Positions 1 to 8,952 of a stretch of DNA of 11,319 bases are shown here, one piece after another. The DNA lies in the NCBI GenBank assembly GCA_004151065.3, contig NWUY0304494166.1, positions 336 to 11,654 of the forward strand, read 5' to 3'. The notes beneath the pieces were generated by a model, which did not search any database, was not told where the DNA came from, and saw only the letters and a program-made list of their open reading frames with translations. Position numbers and translations under genes: made by a program. The stretch comes from Larix sibirica. Lineage: Eukaryota > Streptophyta > Pinopsida > Pinales > Pinaceae. Position 1 is the first letter of the stretch; every line of letters begins with the position of its first letter.

Positions 1-446
1 AGAAAGACATCATTAGAGCAGATGATGTGGAGGATGGTCTTAACTGACCATTAAACATCAACCCTCCAAACTTTAAATGACAACATTGGTTGGCACATTG
101 ATTTGATTCCTGGTTATTAGCCCTTAGAATGTGCTTGAAACTCATATTTGGGATGTCTTTGGATACCTTCTTAATTTGACTTAGGGTATTACCCATATCT
201 TTGTCTCTACAGGGAGATCCTTTGACCAAACACTGAATTGTTAAAAAGGAGTCACCCAACATAATGAGAGAACATACATGAAATTATTTGGCAAGAAGAA
301 TGCCTTGGAGCAAACCATAGGCTTGTGCGTGATTATTTACCATCTCCCCAAGCCTCATGAATACTCTAAAACTTCGATTCCCATGAATAATCTAAAACTA
401 TGATTTTTCCAATGCCATAAGAGGCCCCTCTCCCTCCTACCGCTCC
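1..446 (-). pseudogene. Decayed LINE RNase H domain fragment, running off the left edge
   Basis: Read on the minus strand, this stretch gives the order of blocks of the RNase H domain found at the end of plant L1-type ORF2 proteins. There is a glycine-rich start (GAVGGRGASYGIGK, 446 downward), the block RLGEMVNNHAQAYGLLQG (about 355-300), LGDSFLTIQCL (about 265-230), and SFKHILRANNQESNQCAN (about 130-75). In the family these correspond to WGLG..TNNxAEAYAL, the GDS catalytic strand, and HxxRExNxxADxxAN. It is a dead copy. The first catalytic Asp region is missing, the usual NNxAE reads NNHAQ (Glu lost), the usual AD near the end reads SN, there is a TAA stop at 284-286, and a short tandem duplication disrupts the frame near 355-400. 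The 3' part continues beyond base 1, so no tail or target-site duplication can be checked. The family assignment comes from motif recognition only. Confidence 0.72.
354..401. repeat. About 24-bp imperfect tandem duplication inside the RNase H remnant
   Basis: Two near-identical stretches, cctcatgaatactctaaaac (about 354-373) and cccatgaataatctaaaac (about 380-399), lie head to tail. On the coding (minus) strand the upstream copy reads YSW in the GKIIVLDYSW frame. The downstream copy shifts the frame to FMRLGEM. In the RNase H family these would be one YSWGLG block, so the duplication explains the break in the frame. Confidence 0.6.
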
Positions 447-1303
447 TATTTTAAATTATTATTAATTTTAAAGAGAATTAAAATGTAAGTTAAACATACA
501 TGTTTTTTTGAAAACATCTAATAAGACTTGTTGATATGACATTTTTTTAGCGTATCAATTTAAGTAAAATGAAAGAAATGGCATAACTACTTTTGACATA
601 GATCTCAACTTTTGATCTGCGACTACTACTAAAAATGATACAGAATATTCCATGTGACTACTTCTAAAAAATATAGAATATTCCATGGACATAGATACCA
701 TCCACCCATTAATTATTAATGATTAAGTTAAAATTATGGAAGTGTTATTCGAAAATAGATATGCCTTTCTGCATAAATATATACATAGTTGACATAGAAA
801 TATTCTATTTATGGACCACATCTTCCACTTTAAAAAAAATTTGGTGATTCATATATTTTTAAATACACTTCAATAAAGAAAAATCACTTAAGCCTACATA
901 TTCGAATATTTTATTTATAATTCACAATGTTTATTTTTATTTTTATCATTATTAATATGTTTAAGTGACACATATTAAATTTATATTAACAACTGAAGTA
1001 ATTACACATTTCCTAATGATTTTTTTAGTCTTTTTGTCTTTGAACAATGAAATGTTATTTTACATCGCCAACATCAAAATATCTTGTTCCCTCTATACAT
1101 ATATGCGAAGCTGATATTGAAATAAACTAATTAAGATGCATATTTAAATAGTTTAGTTTAGTCATGTATTGAAATCATTTTGGAGAGTAATGAATGACAC
1201 ATCTTGCTCTCAAAAGTAAAAACATCATATTATTTTTTATTTTAATTACTTTGTTTTTTTATGAAATATAATGGTTACGAATATCAATTAGTTGATTTAT
1301 TTC
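447..1303. other. AT-rich intergenic stretch, no gene seen
   Basis: I see no coding block on either strand; all frames are cut by frequent stops. The only structure noted is a small tandem duplication at 621-687 and many A/T homopolymer runs. Confidence 0.6.
621..687. repeat. Two-copy tandem repeat, period 35 bp
   Basis: The units begin gactactactaaaaatgata (621) and gactacttctaaaaaatata (656). Both end in agaatattccatg, with a handful of substitutions. No function is apparent. Confidence 0.7.
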
Positions 1304-1412
1304 TTTATTTTTTTTCACCCTTTTTTTTAAAGGTAGGAATCAGCCACATGGGGATTTGAACCTTGAATCTCATGGTTTACACAATACGGGATAACATGCT
1401 GACCAATTGATC
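1304..1412 (-). mobile_element. tRNA-derived SINE-like remnant
   Basis: On the minus strand there is an A-box-like stretch, TGATCAATTGGTCAGCAT (1412-1395). About 35 bases later comes a perfect RNA polymerase III B box, GGTTCAAATCC (1362-1352). It is followed by a short unrelated body and interrupted A-runs (rc of 1328-1306). This is the layout of a tRNA-headed plant SINE. It is not a working tRNA: the T-arm stem pairs at only two of five positions and no acceptor stem closes. No convincing target-site duplication is visible, although a short AATTGAT occurs on both sides. A decayed lone tRNA pseudogene is the alternative. Confidence 0.5.
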
Positions 1413-1980
1413 AATTTATGTCATTAAATGGAAAATTATTTTTAGCTACTATTTATATTATATATACATATATATTTAACATTTCCACATACAGAAATAT
1501 GCTTATTTTAATTATGTGTTTGTTAATTATATATTATGGTATACCGTGATTACTAGTATGAAACATTGTTATTTAAATTTATTTTAATGTGATATCTACA
1601 CTATGAGTTTTTTTATAAAAAAAGTTTATTTGCAATGCTAATAAAAACAAAATTACAATATAACAAATTGAATTTTATTTATTTATTATTATTATTATTA
1701 TTTTTTTTTCGCTTTTTAATTGTGTGGAGGTTGTGCTTTATTATTACTATTTAACAAGTCTTATTAAGGACATTACAACATCTCCTCGATATGGGTTGTG
1801 GAGCGCCCCATGTAAATTCATCTTCCTCCTTTTTTGTGAATCGTAGAAAATTATATTACTTCAAAATATATTACATGATGATTGCATCCATAATCAGATT
1901 GTTCTAATATCAAAAGATTTGGACTCCTCATAACTTGCGTAGGCCTGAAAATACAAAAACTTGGCCCAAATTCCGAGCAT
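1413..1980. other. AT-rich intergenic stretch, no gene seen
   Basis: No open frame of note on either strand. It contains a (TTA)n microsatellite near 1683-1702 followed by a T-run, and otherwise low-complexity AT-rich sequence. Confidence 0.55.
1683..1702. repeat. (TTA)n microsatellite
   Basis: Six consecutive TTA units running into a stretch of T. Confidence 0.9.
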
Positions 1981-3563
1981 GCCATGAACCAAAATCAAGT
2001 TTAGAAGAAAAATTCCAAGAGAATCTCCAAAAACCTTACAACAATATCCATAGATAACAAAAAATCAACAGTAATGATCCAAAGAGAAAAGACATAGGTA
2101 ACACCTTGCAAATGGAACCAATCGTGAACATCTTCTCCAGTAAAAGAAAAGGTCAACCACAGTTGTTGCTTTACAAAAAACAATGTAGAAGGGAAGCCCG
2201 TAACGAATGGTAAATAGAGATATATCAAGGAAAATAAACCATGACAAAATTTTCACAACATAAGCTACAAGAGAAATGAGCTATAAGTCACTGCTCAAAA
2301 AAATAAATAAATGCAAAACCAAGAAGTCTTCAAATACGGCCAGCTATCTACATAATTCCTTGTTGTTGAGAGAAAGAAAACCACCAGTATCCCTAAAACA
2401 AGCTTCTCAAGCAAAAGGAAAAAACCATGAAACCATATTTTTAGTCTTGATTAGAGGAAATTCTGGTATAGTCTTGAGCACTGCTAATTGGTGGATCAAT
2501 AGGATCTCTAATAGGGTCCGTGAGATCCCTCAAGGCCGAGTCTGACACCAAAAGAACTCTCCATGCGACTCGTAAAAGAGTCAATGTTGTTAAGGCAAAA
2601 CCTATGATTCCTTAACATATGCGTGATACCTTCCAACCCACAAAACACATTATAATTTTCAACTTGATTGTCCTAGAGAATTAAATGTAACAATGTATTC
2701 ATTTTTTGATGCATGGATAGAGAATGCAAGGAAATGGAGTCTTCTCTTCCTAAGTATACCCAGGTTACCCATCACCAATAATTTGTGGATCATAATGATA
2801 AGGGCGATCCCCAGATTCTTGAGACTCCAAAACTGGAATTTCTTTACGAACATCAAGAGGGACAAAATCAAAGAAAGTTCCTACTGTGTCAAAGGAAAAA
2901 CACCGAGACCGTTTAACTCCAACATTACCTATACTGCCTCGTCAGCTCACTATTCTCTGACAAGGATCCATAATGGAAGCAACAAGGGAACAACGCAAAC
3001 AACCAGTAAGAACACTAGAACTGAAATAGAAAGCAAATGGATGAACCATCGCCCCTTCTAAACTAGAGCGAAAGACAATTGGTTCATCACCCAAACTCCA
3101 AACTAGAGGTCCAAATTCAAGTAGGGTTTGGAATTCACCACAATGTAAGGACACGAGACACCACAACCTCCAACGAGGTACCAGTCTTTGGTGAATGCAA
3201 ATAACCAAAAGGACCACAACAAAATTTCACACACCAGGGGAAAATAACAACATAGAAAAGGTGGTTCGAAACCTAAAGCGACAATTAAGATCCTCAATCA
3301 ACCTAACAGAACCCCAATTCGCAAGCCCAAAGAACTCTAGAGATGGAAACAAAAAAGGCCGGAAAAAAACCTTGAATAATTTTGAGTCCTCTATCAACAT
3401 AACTAGTATCCCCTCAACTTTAGTACCACACCGAAAAATGACTTGGTTTCAATTTTTCACTGTAATTTTCTTTGTCAAATTGCAACCTTTAAAATTATTG
3501 GGCAATAACAAAATTATGCTAAAGGTAAACTTTCTTCTTTTAGAATACTTTCTCCAACAGTAA
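1980..3563 (-). other. T-rich (minus strand) tract of unknown origin
   Basis: Over about 1.5 kb the plus strand is visibly richer in A than T, so the minus strand is U-rich, as plant introns, untranslated regions and some retroelement leaders are. Several medium-length frames occur on both strands, but none matches a protein family I recognise. The most coding-like one is listed separately at 2765-3217 minus. I infer that this was part of a minus-strand transcription unit or element and is now degenerate. I see no terminal repeats or splice structure that would fix its limits. Confidence 0.25.
2765..3217 (-). pseudogene. Degenerate reading frame, unrecognised
   Basis: One minus-strand frame stays open for 151 codons apart from a single TGA at 2942-2944, and ends at a TAA at 2765-2767. 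That is longer than expected in DNA this AT-rich. The second half looks protein-like, with balanced charged residues, for example DVRKEIPVLESQESG and GDRPYHYDPQ. I recognise no domain or family, and no ATG with good context starts it. After the TAA further stops follow quickly. It may be a piece of a retroelement ORF or of a host pseudogene. The overlapping plus-strand frames are judged to be shadows. Confidence 0.28.
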
Positions 3564-4393
3564 TTTCTCGTGTATTTATTTAAGCAAATGGTTGAAAGTT
3601 ACCCTTCAAATAAGATTTAGGAACATAATTTAGCTTTCCGAGTCTTAACAATAAAATAATTCATTAATTTTTCCTTCACTCCCAACTAGCACATGTCCTA
3701 ATAATAATAATAATAATAAGTTCAATGCATCACATGAAGGGACACATATATTCAGCGAAAGGTCGAAGGATAAATTAAGAATGTGTGTGAAGACTCATAA
3801 AACTAGATGATCACGATGAAAGACCCAATTTATTTTGTACAATTGTATTCCAACGAAAAAAAGAAAACGCAACCAAAACCAAACAATTTTTATCAATATA
3901 TTAAGTTTAAAACGCGTTCATACTAAAAACTCAATAGATTATTGGCAACACAATTTATTAAAACAAACCAATTACATTGCTGGTTGACACTCTGACTAAA
4001 ACATTAAGTAATTGTAATATGCTTTTCCACATTTTAATTTAATATTTTAAAATAACCTCGCGTAATTTAATCTATTTCTATTTCAACTCGTAAATTCGTT
4101 TTAATTTAGTATTTTCAACTTGTAAACTCATTAATTATTTCTAAAATTGCTGTCCACTTATACCATATATAAAACCTCCTTAATCAATAATGATAACCCC
4201 TCAAGTGAAGATCAGATCAACAATGGTTAATTTCAAATAAGAAAAAACATTGTTTACTTAAACCATGAGCGTTGAAAAAGCATTATCTAAATAGATTATA
4301 TAAACATTAACCATTCCGCAATAGCAACATTATTTACTTGGAATATGTCAACATTTACCATTGCCTGTATTTCGAATGCGAAAGACATTATTT
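3564..4393. other. AT-rich intergenic stretch downstream of the EXLA gene
   Basis: No coding block seen on either strand. It contains a TAA microsatellite and low-complexity AT-rich sequence only. Confidence 0.55.
3699..3719. repeat. (TAA)7 microsatellite
   Basis: Seven perfect TAA units in a row. Confidence 0.9.
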
Positions 4394-4403
4394 TTTATTT
4401 ATT
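4394..4403 (-). terminator. Candidate poly(A) signals of the EXLA gene
   Basis: On the minus strand two overlapping AATAAA hexamers (4403-4398 and 4399-4394) lie about 100 bases past the EXLA stop codon, in an A-rich context. Position and motif fit a plant near-upstream polyadenylation element; use is inferred. Confidence 0.5.
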
Positions 4404-4453
4404 TGATAGGTAAACATAGAAATAGAAATCCGGAAGGTAACCATAACCAGATT

Positions 4454-4515
4454 GAAATAAGGTAGCCCCTTAGTTTTGATCTATGGAAATAAGGTAAGCC
4501 CCTTAGTTTTGATCT
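4454..4515. repeat. Tandem duplication spanning the EXLA stop codon
   Basis: Copies at 4454-4482 and 4486-4515 share gaaataaggta(a)gcccc followed by ttagttttgatct. They differ only by one inserted A. The copy at 4486-4515 contains the last codons (Asp-Gln-Asn) and the TAA stop of the EXLA coding sequence. The other copy lies in the 3' untranslated region. Confidence 0.9.
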
Positions 4516-6084
4516 TTCCAGTCGCCTGTTGCGCAGGAAGTGCAGTTGAATTCGAGTGCTCTTTCTGAAATCTGAAGTCCGGAGTCATAAACAGAGCCGA
4601 CTTTCCAATTTGCAGGTAGCAAATTGCGTCCAGCCTGCCACACCCAACTTCCCTCCGCGCCACCGGTAACCAATAACCGGAACGACAAGGAAGGGGGCTG
4701 GCCTTGCCTATCGAATAAATCACTGTTGACAATCTCCCAAACTGCACTGTATTTGCGCGGACTCATACTGTACCATCTCCATTGTCCTACCTGCGATATC
4801 AGTCAGTCCATTGAGATTCAGATGGTGTGATGTGTAATTTTTTGTAAAGTGTTTCTCAATTATTGTATTTCTCTTTTCGGTGAGATTCTAATGTTATTTG
4901 TTAATTAAGATAATTAGAAGAGATGAGTGATATGAAAATGACAGGTGGTTACTCACCCGGGCAACTTCAACGGCGGAAATGTCTGTTTGGCCTCCTTCGT
5001 ACAGAAACTTGACAGCAAGAAAGTTAGGGTACGCACTGCTTTCGTCTACCTTGATAGCCATATTTTTGCCTGGATACTCGCATGGGACTCTGTAATAACA
5101 CACATATAAATATAAATATAAATATTCACACTTGTAACTGCGAATACCATCGATCTTATGGCTTTTTTGTTTGTTTCTGTTTTCGTGCTCACCGTTTATA
5201 CTCCACGTCCAGGCCAGCCCCCATGTTCAGAAGCTGCTCACTTTTGTTGGGGCGAGCCAAGCTCAGGAAGGTGGGAGAGTATACGTAAAAATCCGTCCTA
5301 TCGTCGATTGACATGCCTGTAACCACAACTTTCACCCCTGATTTGGTGCAAAGTGCTGGATCTGTACATCTTATCTGATTTGGTTCAACTCAATTAGCCA
5401 AAAGAATGATAATAAACGGTTCCCCCGAGAACATTTGAGGAGATTAGCGTAGGAATTCATATCATAATTGATTTGATGATTTCATTAAATGATCTGAATT
5501 TATATCATTATTTTGAAAGCTAAAGCTAGATGATTGAAAATAAAAATTTAAATAAAACCAATTCCATAACACACCTGATAGCATGCACCGCATCCTTTTC
5601 CGTCCCTATATATTTTGGTACTTGCTGTGGCCACTGACTGCTTTCCACTGTTCATGAGATTTGTTGCATACGGCCCATACTGACATGATGCATCTACAAA
5701 CCAAGACAGGTCAGGTCGTGATGAGATTTTGTAACTTTAAGTAAGGGGGCAACCATTTTAAATTTTATATAAAAAAATAAAACGAGATTCATAATTTGAA
5801 AGGTTAAAACAAAACTCATAATGAAATTTTACATCCCAAATTATTAATATCGGCGCATATTCTGCATTCATCCGCAAAACCGAATCCAAATATGAACGTG
5901 GCGAGATTCTCTATACATACATACCATTGATGATTTCAGGCAATGGAGGCTGGCTGTGGTAGACGAGTTTGGATTTGTAGAGGCAGCTATCACAACATAA
6001 TGATCCAGGGATTAACGTACAGATAGCCAATAACAATGAAATTGCACATCTAATAAGTGGGATGTTTGAATATAGAAACCCCAT
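4503..6084 (-). CDS. EXLA: Expansin-like A protein, five exons, 293 aa
   Basis: Exons are 6084-5925, 5693-5575, 5374-5193, 5089-4957 and 4790-4503. All four introns (231, 200, 103 and 166 nt) are GT-AG, in phases 1, 0, 2 and 0. The product is secreted: a hydrophobic leader covers residues 8-30. The EXLA hallmark CDSCLYKSKLVYH follows (31-43). The double-psi barrel domain (about 54-155) keeps cysteines 57, 88, 91, 96, 102 and 157 and the TDF motif (120-122), but lacks the HFD catalytic motif of alpha/beta-expansins, as EXLA proteins do. The C-terminal carbohydrate-binding-like domain (about 162-272) has FLAVKFLYEGGQTDI and the VW..LPANWKVGSVYDSG block. It ends in the EXLA-type tail with CTSC (281-284). 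Start chosen: ATG at 6084 in context aaccATGG, just before the leader and about 70 nt after a TATA box; in-frame Met codons further upstream fall at or before that box. Family members sit in the cell wall; biochemical activity is not established for EXLA. Confidence 0.93.
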
Positions 6085-6150
6085 GGTTATGTTGTTCACA
6101 GTTGAAACAAAAACGAAAGAATGTGGATTGAACACACTCTCCACGATAGC

Positions 6151-6157
6151 TTTTATA
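6151..6157 (-). promoter_or_regulatory. TATA box of the EXLA gene
   Basis: The minus strand reads ctcTATAAAAgc, a consensus plant TATA box, 66 bases upstream of the start codon at 6084. Transcription would begin near 6120-6128, giving a leader of about 40 nt. This also argues against translation from the in-frame ATG codons near 6222. Confidence 0.75.
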
Positions 6158-6273
6158 GAGAGACTGTGGTGACCACTTTGCTTTGGGAAAGGAAAACTGG
6201 GGAATCGCTGATACATGACCAAGAATGTTCCCTTTCGATTTTGATTAATACAATACAGTCAAAATTTTACAGT

Positions 6274-6530
6274 TGTCTAAAATAAGAAAATAGAGATTTA
6301 TTTGACACTGGGATTTTGAATGACGATGAACACAAGTCTCAAGAAATAGATATTTGACCGGTTGCTTTTGAATCATCAATGAATTTAGCTATTTCAACTT
6401 GGAACAATGATGAATTTGGGTTCCTTTTTTCTTTCTTTGGAATTATTATCATCATTTCGCCCTTTTTTTTCTTTATTTGGTATTATTATAGGTTTGGTAG
6501 ATATTTCAAAAAAAACAGAGTTAGTCAAAT
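6274..6530. repeat. Promoter-region direct repeat, copy A
   Basis: This is the gene-proximal copy of a diverged duplication upstream of EXLA. It shares with copy B (6578-6818) the ordered blocks ctaaaat, atttgacac, atttgaatg, aatagatatttga, aacttggaacaa, ttttctttatttgg-type and gagttagtcaaa. It contains a W-box-like TTGACC (6354-6359) that is TTGAAA in copy B. By eye the copies are roughly three-quarters identical with several indels. Confidence 0.8.
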
Positions 6531-6577
6531 TTAAAAAAAATAAAAATAAAAAATTACATAATAAAATATTTTAGGAC

Positions 6578-6818
6578 TGCCTAAAATATAAAGCTATACA
6601 TATTTGACACTTGGCATTTGAATGGCCATGAATAAAATTTTCAAATACACAAGAATAGATATTTGAAAGGTTGTTTCTTAATAGTGATGGATTTGGCTGT
6701 TTAAACTTGGAACAACGACGATTTTGGGCTCCCAACTATTTTTGGCAGTTATTTTTCTTTGTTTGGGATTATCATAGGCTGTATAGCTATTTTCTAAAAA
6801 ATTGGAGTTAGTCAAAAT
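6578..6818. repeat. Promoter-region direct repeat, copy B
   Basis: Distal copy of the duplication described at 6274-6530, same orientation, offset about 290-304 bases. Open frames crossing it are incidental. Confidence 0.8.
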
Positions 6819-6819
6819 T

Positions 6820-7421
6820 ACAAAATAAATATTTTCAAATAATTTAATATAACCTATAATATCTTGGTTAAAGAGAGAAGCGTGATTCCCAATAATTTTC
6901 ATATATTACGGAATAAGACTTTGACAAATAAATTTTCAGCAATGTGTCTCAAGTGAAACTTTTATATGTAGTCATTTTTAATAGCTGGCATCATTGACTA
7001 TCATATAATTGAAACATATATGTAATATACTATATGGTTAATTTAATATATTTTATAGTTTGTGGTTTCTAGAAGGTTATTTTCATTTCAATTTATTTAG
7101 CGTGATACAAAAGAAAACTTTTCATATCAAAAGGTCTATAAAATTATGGAAACCCACTTTGCATAAATAGAAAAATAGAATTTGGAAGAATATGATATTC
7201 AAATGGTTTGATAAGTGGCTAAGTCTCTATGTGTTGGAATTTGGTCCATTTCATGGGTTGAAGATAACCATAATGCAAAATTGAGGTTTTTGACTTCAAA
7301 TTTGACCAAAAATATAATAATTCATTTCAAATAATTACAAATATTATATGCTAACATTGGTAAAGGGAATTTAGGGAATTGTATCCACTTCAACATTAGG
7401 AAAGACAAATTTCTTCTTTAG
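6820..7421. other. AT-rich stretch, no gene seen
   Basis: No recognisable coding block, RNA gene or repeat family on either strand. Confidence 0.5.
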
Positions 7422-7628
7422 AAAAATTGCAAATTTGCCACAATTTCCACGCTAGATTACGATGATGGTAAACAAGGAGAAGATTACAAATGTACAAAGT
7501 CCTTTCTTCACTTCCCATATAGCATCTTACGCCATCCTTTGAGGAACTACATCACCGAGTCCCCACTAGCAAAAGTCCTAGAGGTTGAGCTCTATAAGTT
7601 GAATGTTAAAATTCCCATGTTGTTTTAG
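7422..7628 (+). other. Open stretch of 68 codons, unrecognised
   Basis: A plus-strand frame between a TAG at 7419-7421 and a TAG at 7626-7628 has protein-like composition, for example DYDDGKQGEDYKCTK and LAKVLEVELYKLNVKI. It has no suitably placed start codon and no family resemblance I can name. It may be a remnant of the older plus-strand retroelement whose endonuclease-like part appears at about 9250-9650, or chance. Confidence 0.15.
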
Positions 7629-7823
7629 AAAGATTCGAGTTGGTGTTTTAGGCAGTTGCTTCATTAGCGTACCTCTAATTGTCTATTTTCGGTGTTGCAA
7701 CGAGGGCATTTGTTATCCTTGGTTATAAATGCTCGGTGGATATCCTAGGATTTGATGAATATATCGATTCATTGGTTGCATAGATTTTTTTTTTTAATTA
7801 TTGATTTTCTTATAAGCTAAGAG

Positions 7824-7836
7824 TTATTGCATTGTT
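7824..7836. repeat. Target-site duplication, left copy
   Basis: TTATTGCATTGTT, identical to 9237-9249. It is followed at once by the T-run that is the reverse complement of the LINE A-tail. Confidence 0.8.
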
Positions 7837-7844
7837 TTTTTTTT

Positions 7845-8049
7845 AAAGAAAAAGTTATATTTCCATTAAATAAACTGCATTCTGGCCAGAACCAATACAT
7901 TCAAAAGCAACATCAAATCTATATCCCTGCAAAACAGCTCTGACCAGAGGCAGAAGGTTTTGAGAGTTTTCTTTCCCAACTTTTCTACTACATTATCCTT
8001 ATACATTCACCAAAAAACCCCATTAAGCTTTACATACTTGCATAACATA

Positions 8050-8050
<1 letters not shown>
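7845..8050 (-). other. 3' untranslated region of the LINE
   Basis: On the minus strand, non-coding sequence follows the microsatellite and ends in the LINE's A-rich tail (…TTTAATGG…CTTTAAAAAA). No long frame or structured RNA was recognised. Confidence 0.55.

Positions 8051-8082
<32 letters not shown>
8051..8082. repeat. Compound (TA)8(CA)8 microsatellite
   Basis: Eight TA units (8051-8066) followed by eight CA units (8067-8082). It lies at the end of the coding-like part of the LINE. Confidence 0.92.
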
Positions 8083-8084
8083 TC

Positions 8085-8951
8085 AACATCATTTGGCACA
8101 TGCTGTAAAACTTCTTCCATCTATGCTACCTCGACTTCCGCTCACTGACCCGCTTCCTCTGGCTCTAGCTGCATAGCCACTTGTTGAATTTCCAATTGAG
8201 TAATGATCTCCGGAGAAGGAGCACCCTGAATGCCCCTGTATTATTCATTGTCGCCTCCCTCCCCTAAGCCAAATGCCTCCTTTAGGACTAAGACAACTGT
8301 GATTTCTACTTTTTATTTCGAGTTCTCTACCTTGCAATCAAGATTCTCGATCTTCGTCATGATGACCTTCGATGCTGCCTGGAAAATTTCCATCTCCTCC
8401 CTCAAATCTTCCAGCTGACCCATGATGAGAGAAAAATGAGACTTGGCCTTGGATATCATTTTCCCTCCTATCCATGAGATCATTTCTTCCACTTCGTGCC
8501 TGAATGCCCCAAATGGATTCTCAGGAGAGTCTCTAGCTCCATTTCGAGACCGAGCAACCATATCCTTATCACGGAAAGGGTGTGCTACAATCCACAATGC
8601 AAATGGCCCGCCTAACCATCTCCTTATAGCTAAGATAAACTCCAAGTTGACGGTGCTAAGGGTCACTTTAGATTCAATTCTCTTCGTTAATTCCCTCCAT
8701 GCAATCAAATTCCTTTCCATTGCTTCTTTCTCCAAGAAAAATTCCCACACAATCGACCAAAGGCAATCCTCGTCGAACTCAGTAAGCACAATACCTTCGC
8801 TACCTCTCGACATTAAATCTCGGCTGACACAATCCCAACTATCCATGATCCTGTCATGCTTCACCATAATTATCCATCTGGAGAATGAGGTATCCAACTT
8901 ATCTATGAGCCTCCCTCCACGTAACAGATGTGTCGAAGAATAAATTATGAT
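8085..8951 (-). pseudogene. LINE ORF2 C-terminal extension, unrecognised domain with coiled coil
   Basis: After the RNase H part, one minus-strand frame continues for about 290 codons. It is unbroken to 8316, then interrupted by TAA (8313-8315), TAA (8241-8243), TGA (8142-8144) and TAG (8121-8123). Coding-like sequence persists between and after the stops (PEIITQLEIQQVAMQLEP). The first ~20 codons supply the end of RNase H: H at 8928-8930 in THLLR and the final Asp at 8901-8903 in LIDKL. What follows is not a domain I know. It has a basic-acidic helical stretch (AMERNLIAWRELTKRIESK), a hydrophobic RRWLGGPFALW block near 8624-8592, FRDKDMVARSRNGA, and a C-terminal coiled-coil-like segment (about 8420-8322, e.g. 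LEDLREEMEIFQAASK). The stops look like ordinary decay. It could be an extra ORF2 domain, or host sequence carried into this element. Confidence 0.5.
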
Positions 8952-8952
8952 A

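Noticed and set aside
1341-1412. Functional tRNA gene
   Set aside because: Only the B box is good. The T-stem and acceptor stem do not pair, so a SINE or tRNA-derived remnant is favoured.
2693-3563. Plus-strand frames of 122 codons each (2693-3061, 3195-3563)
   Set aside because: Lys/Asn/Thr-rich products of A-rich sequence with no recognisable motif; the opposite strand looks more coding-like.
4624-4830. Plus-strand open frame over the last EXLA exon
   Set aside because: Shadow of a conserved exon on the other strand; no start context or homology.
5911-6222. Extended N terminus of EXLA starting at 6222
   Set aside because: It would start upstream of the TATA box and put about 46 residues before the signal peptide; ATG at 6084 is in better context.
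6678-6902. Minus-strand 74-codon frame
   Set aside because: It lies across copy B of the promoter duplication, is not conserved in copy A and has no motif.
8443-8943. 166-codon open frame on the plus strand
   Set aside because: It lies exactly opposite the coding-like LINE extension and has no family resemblance; an antisense shadow.
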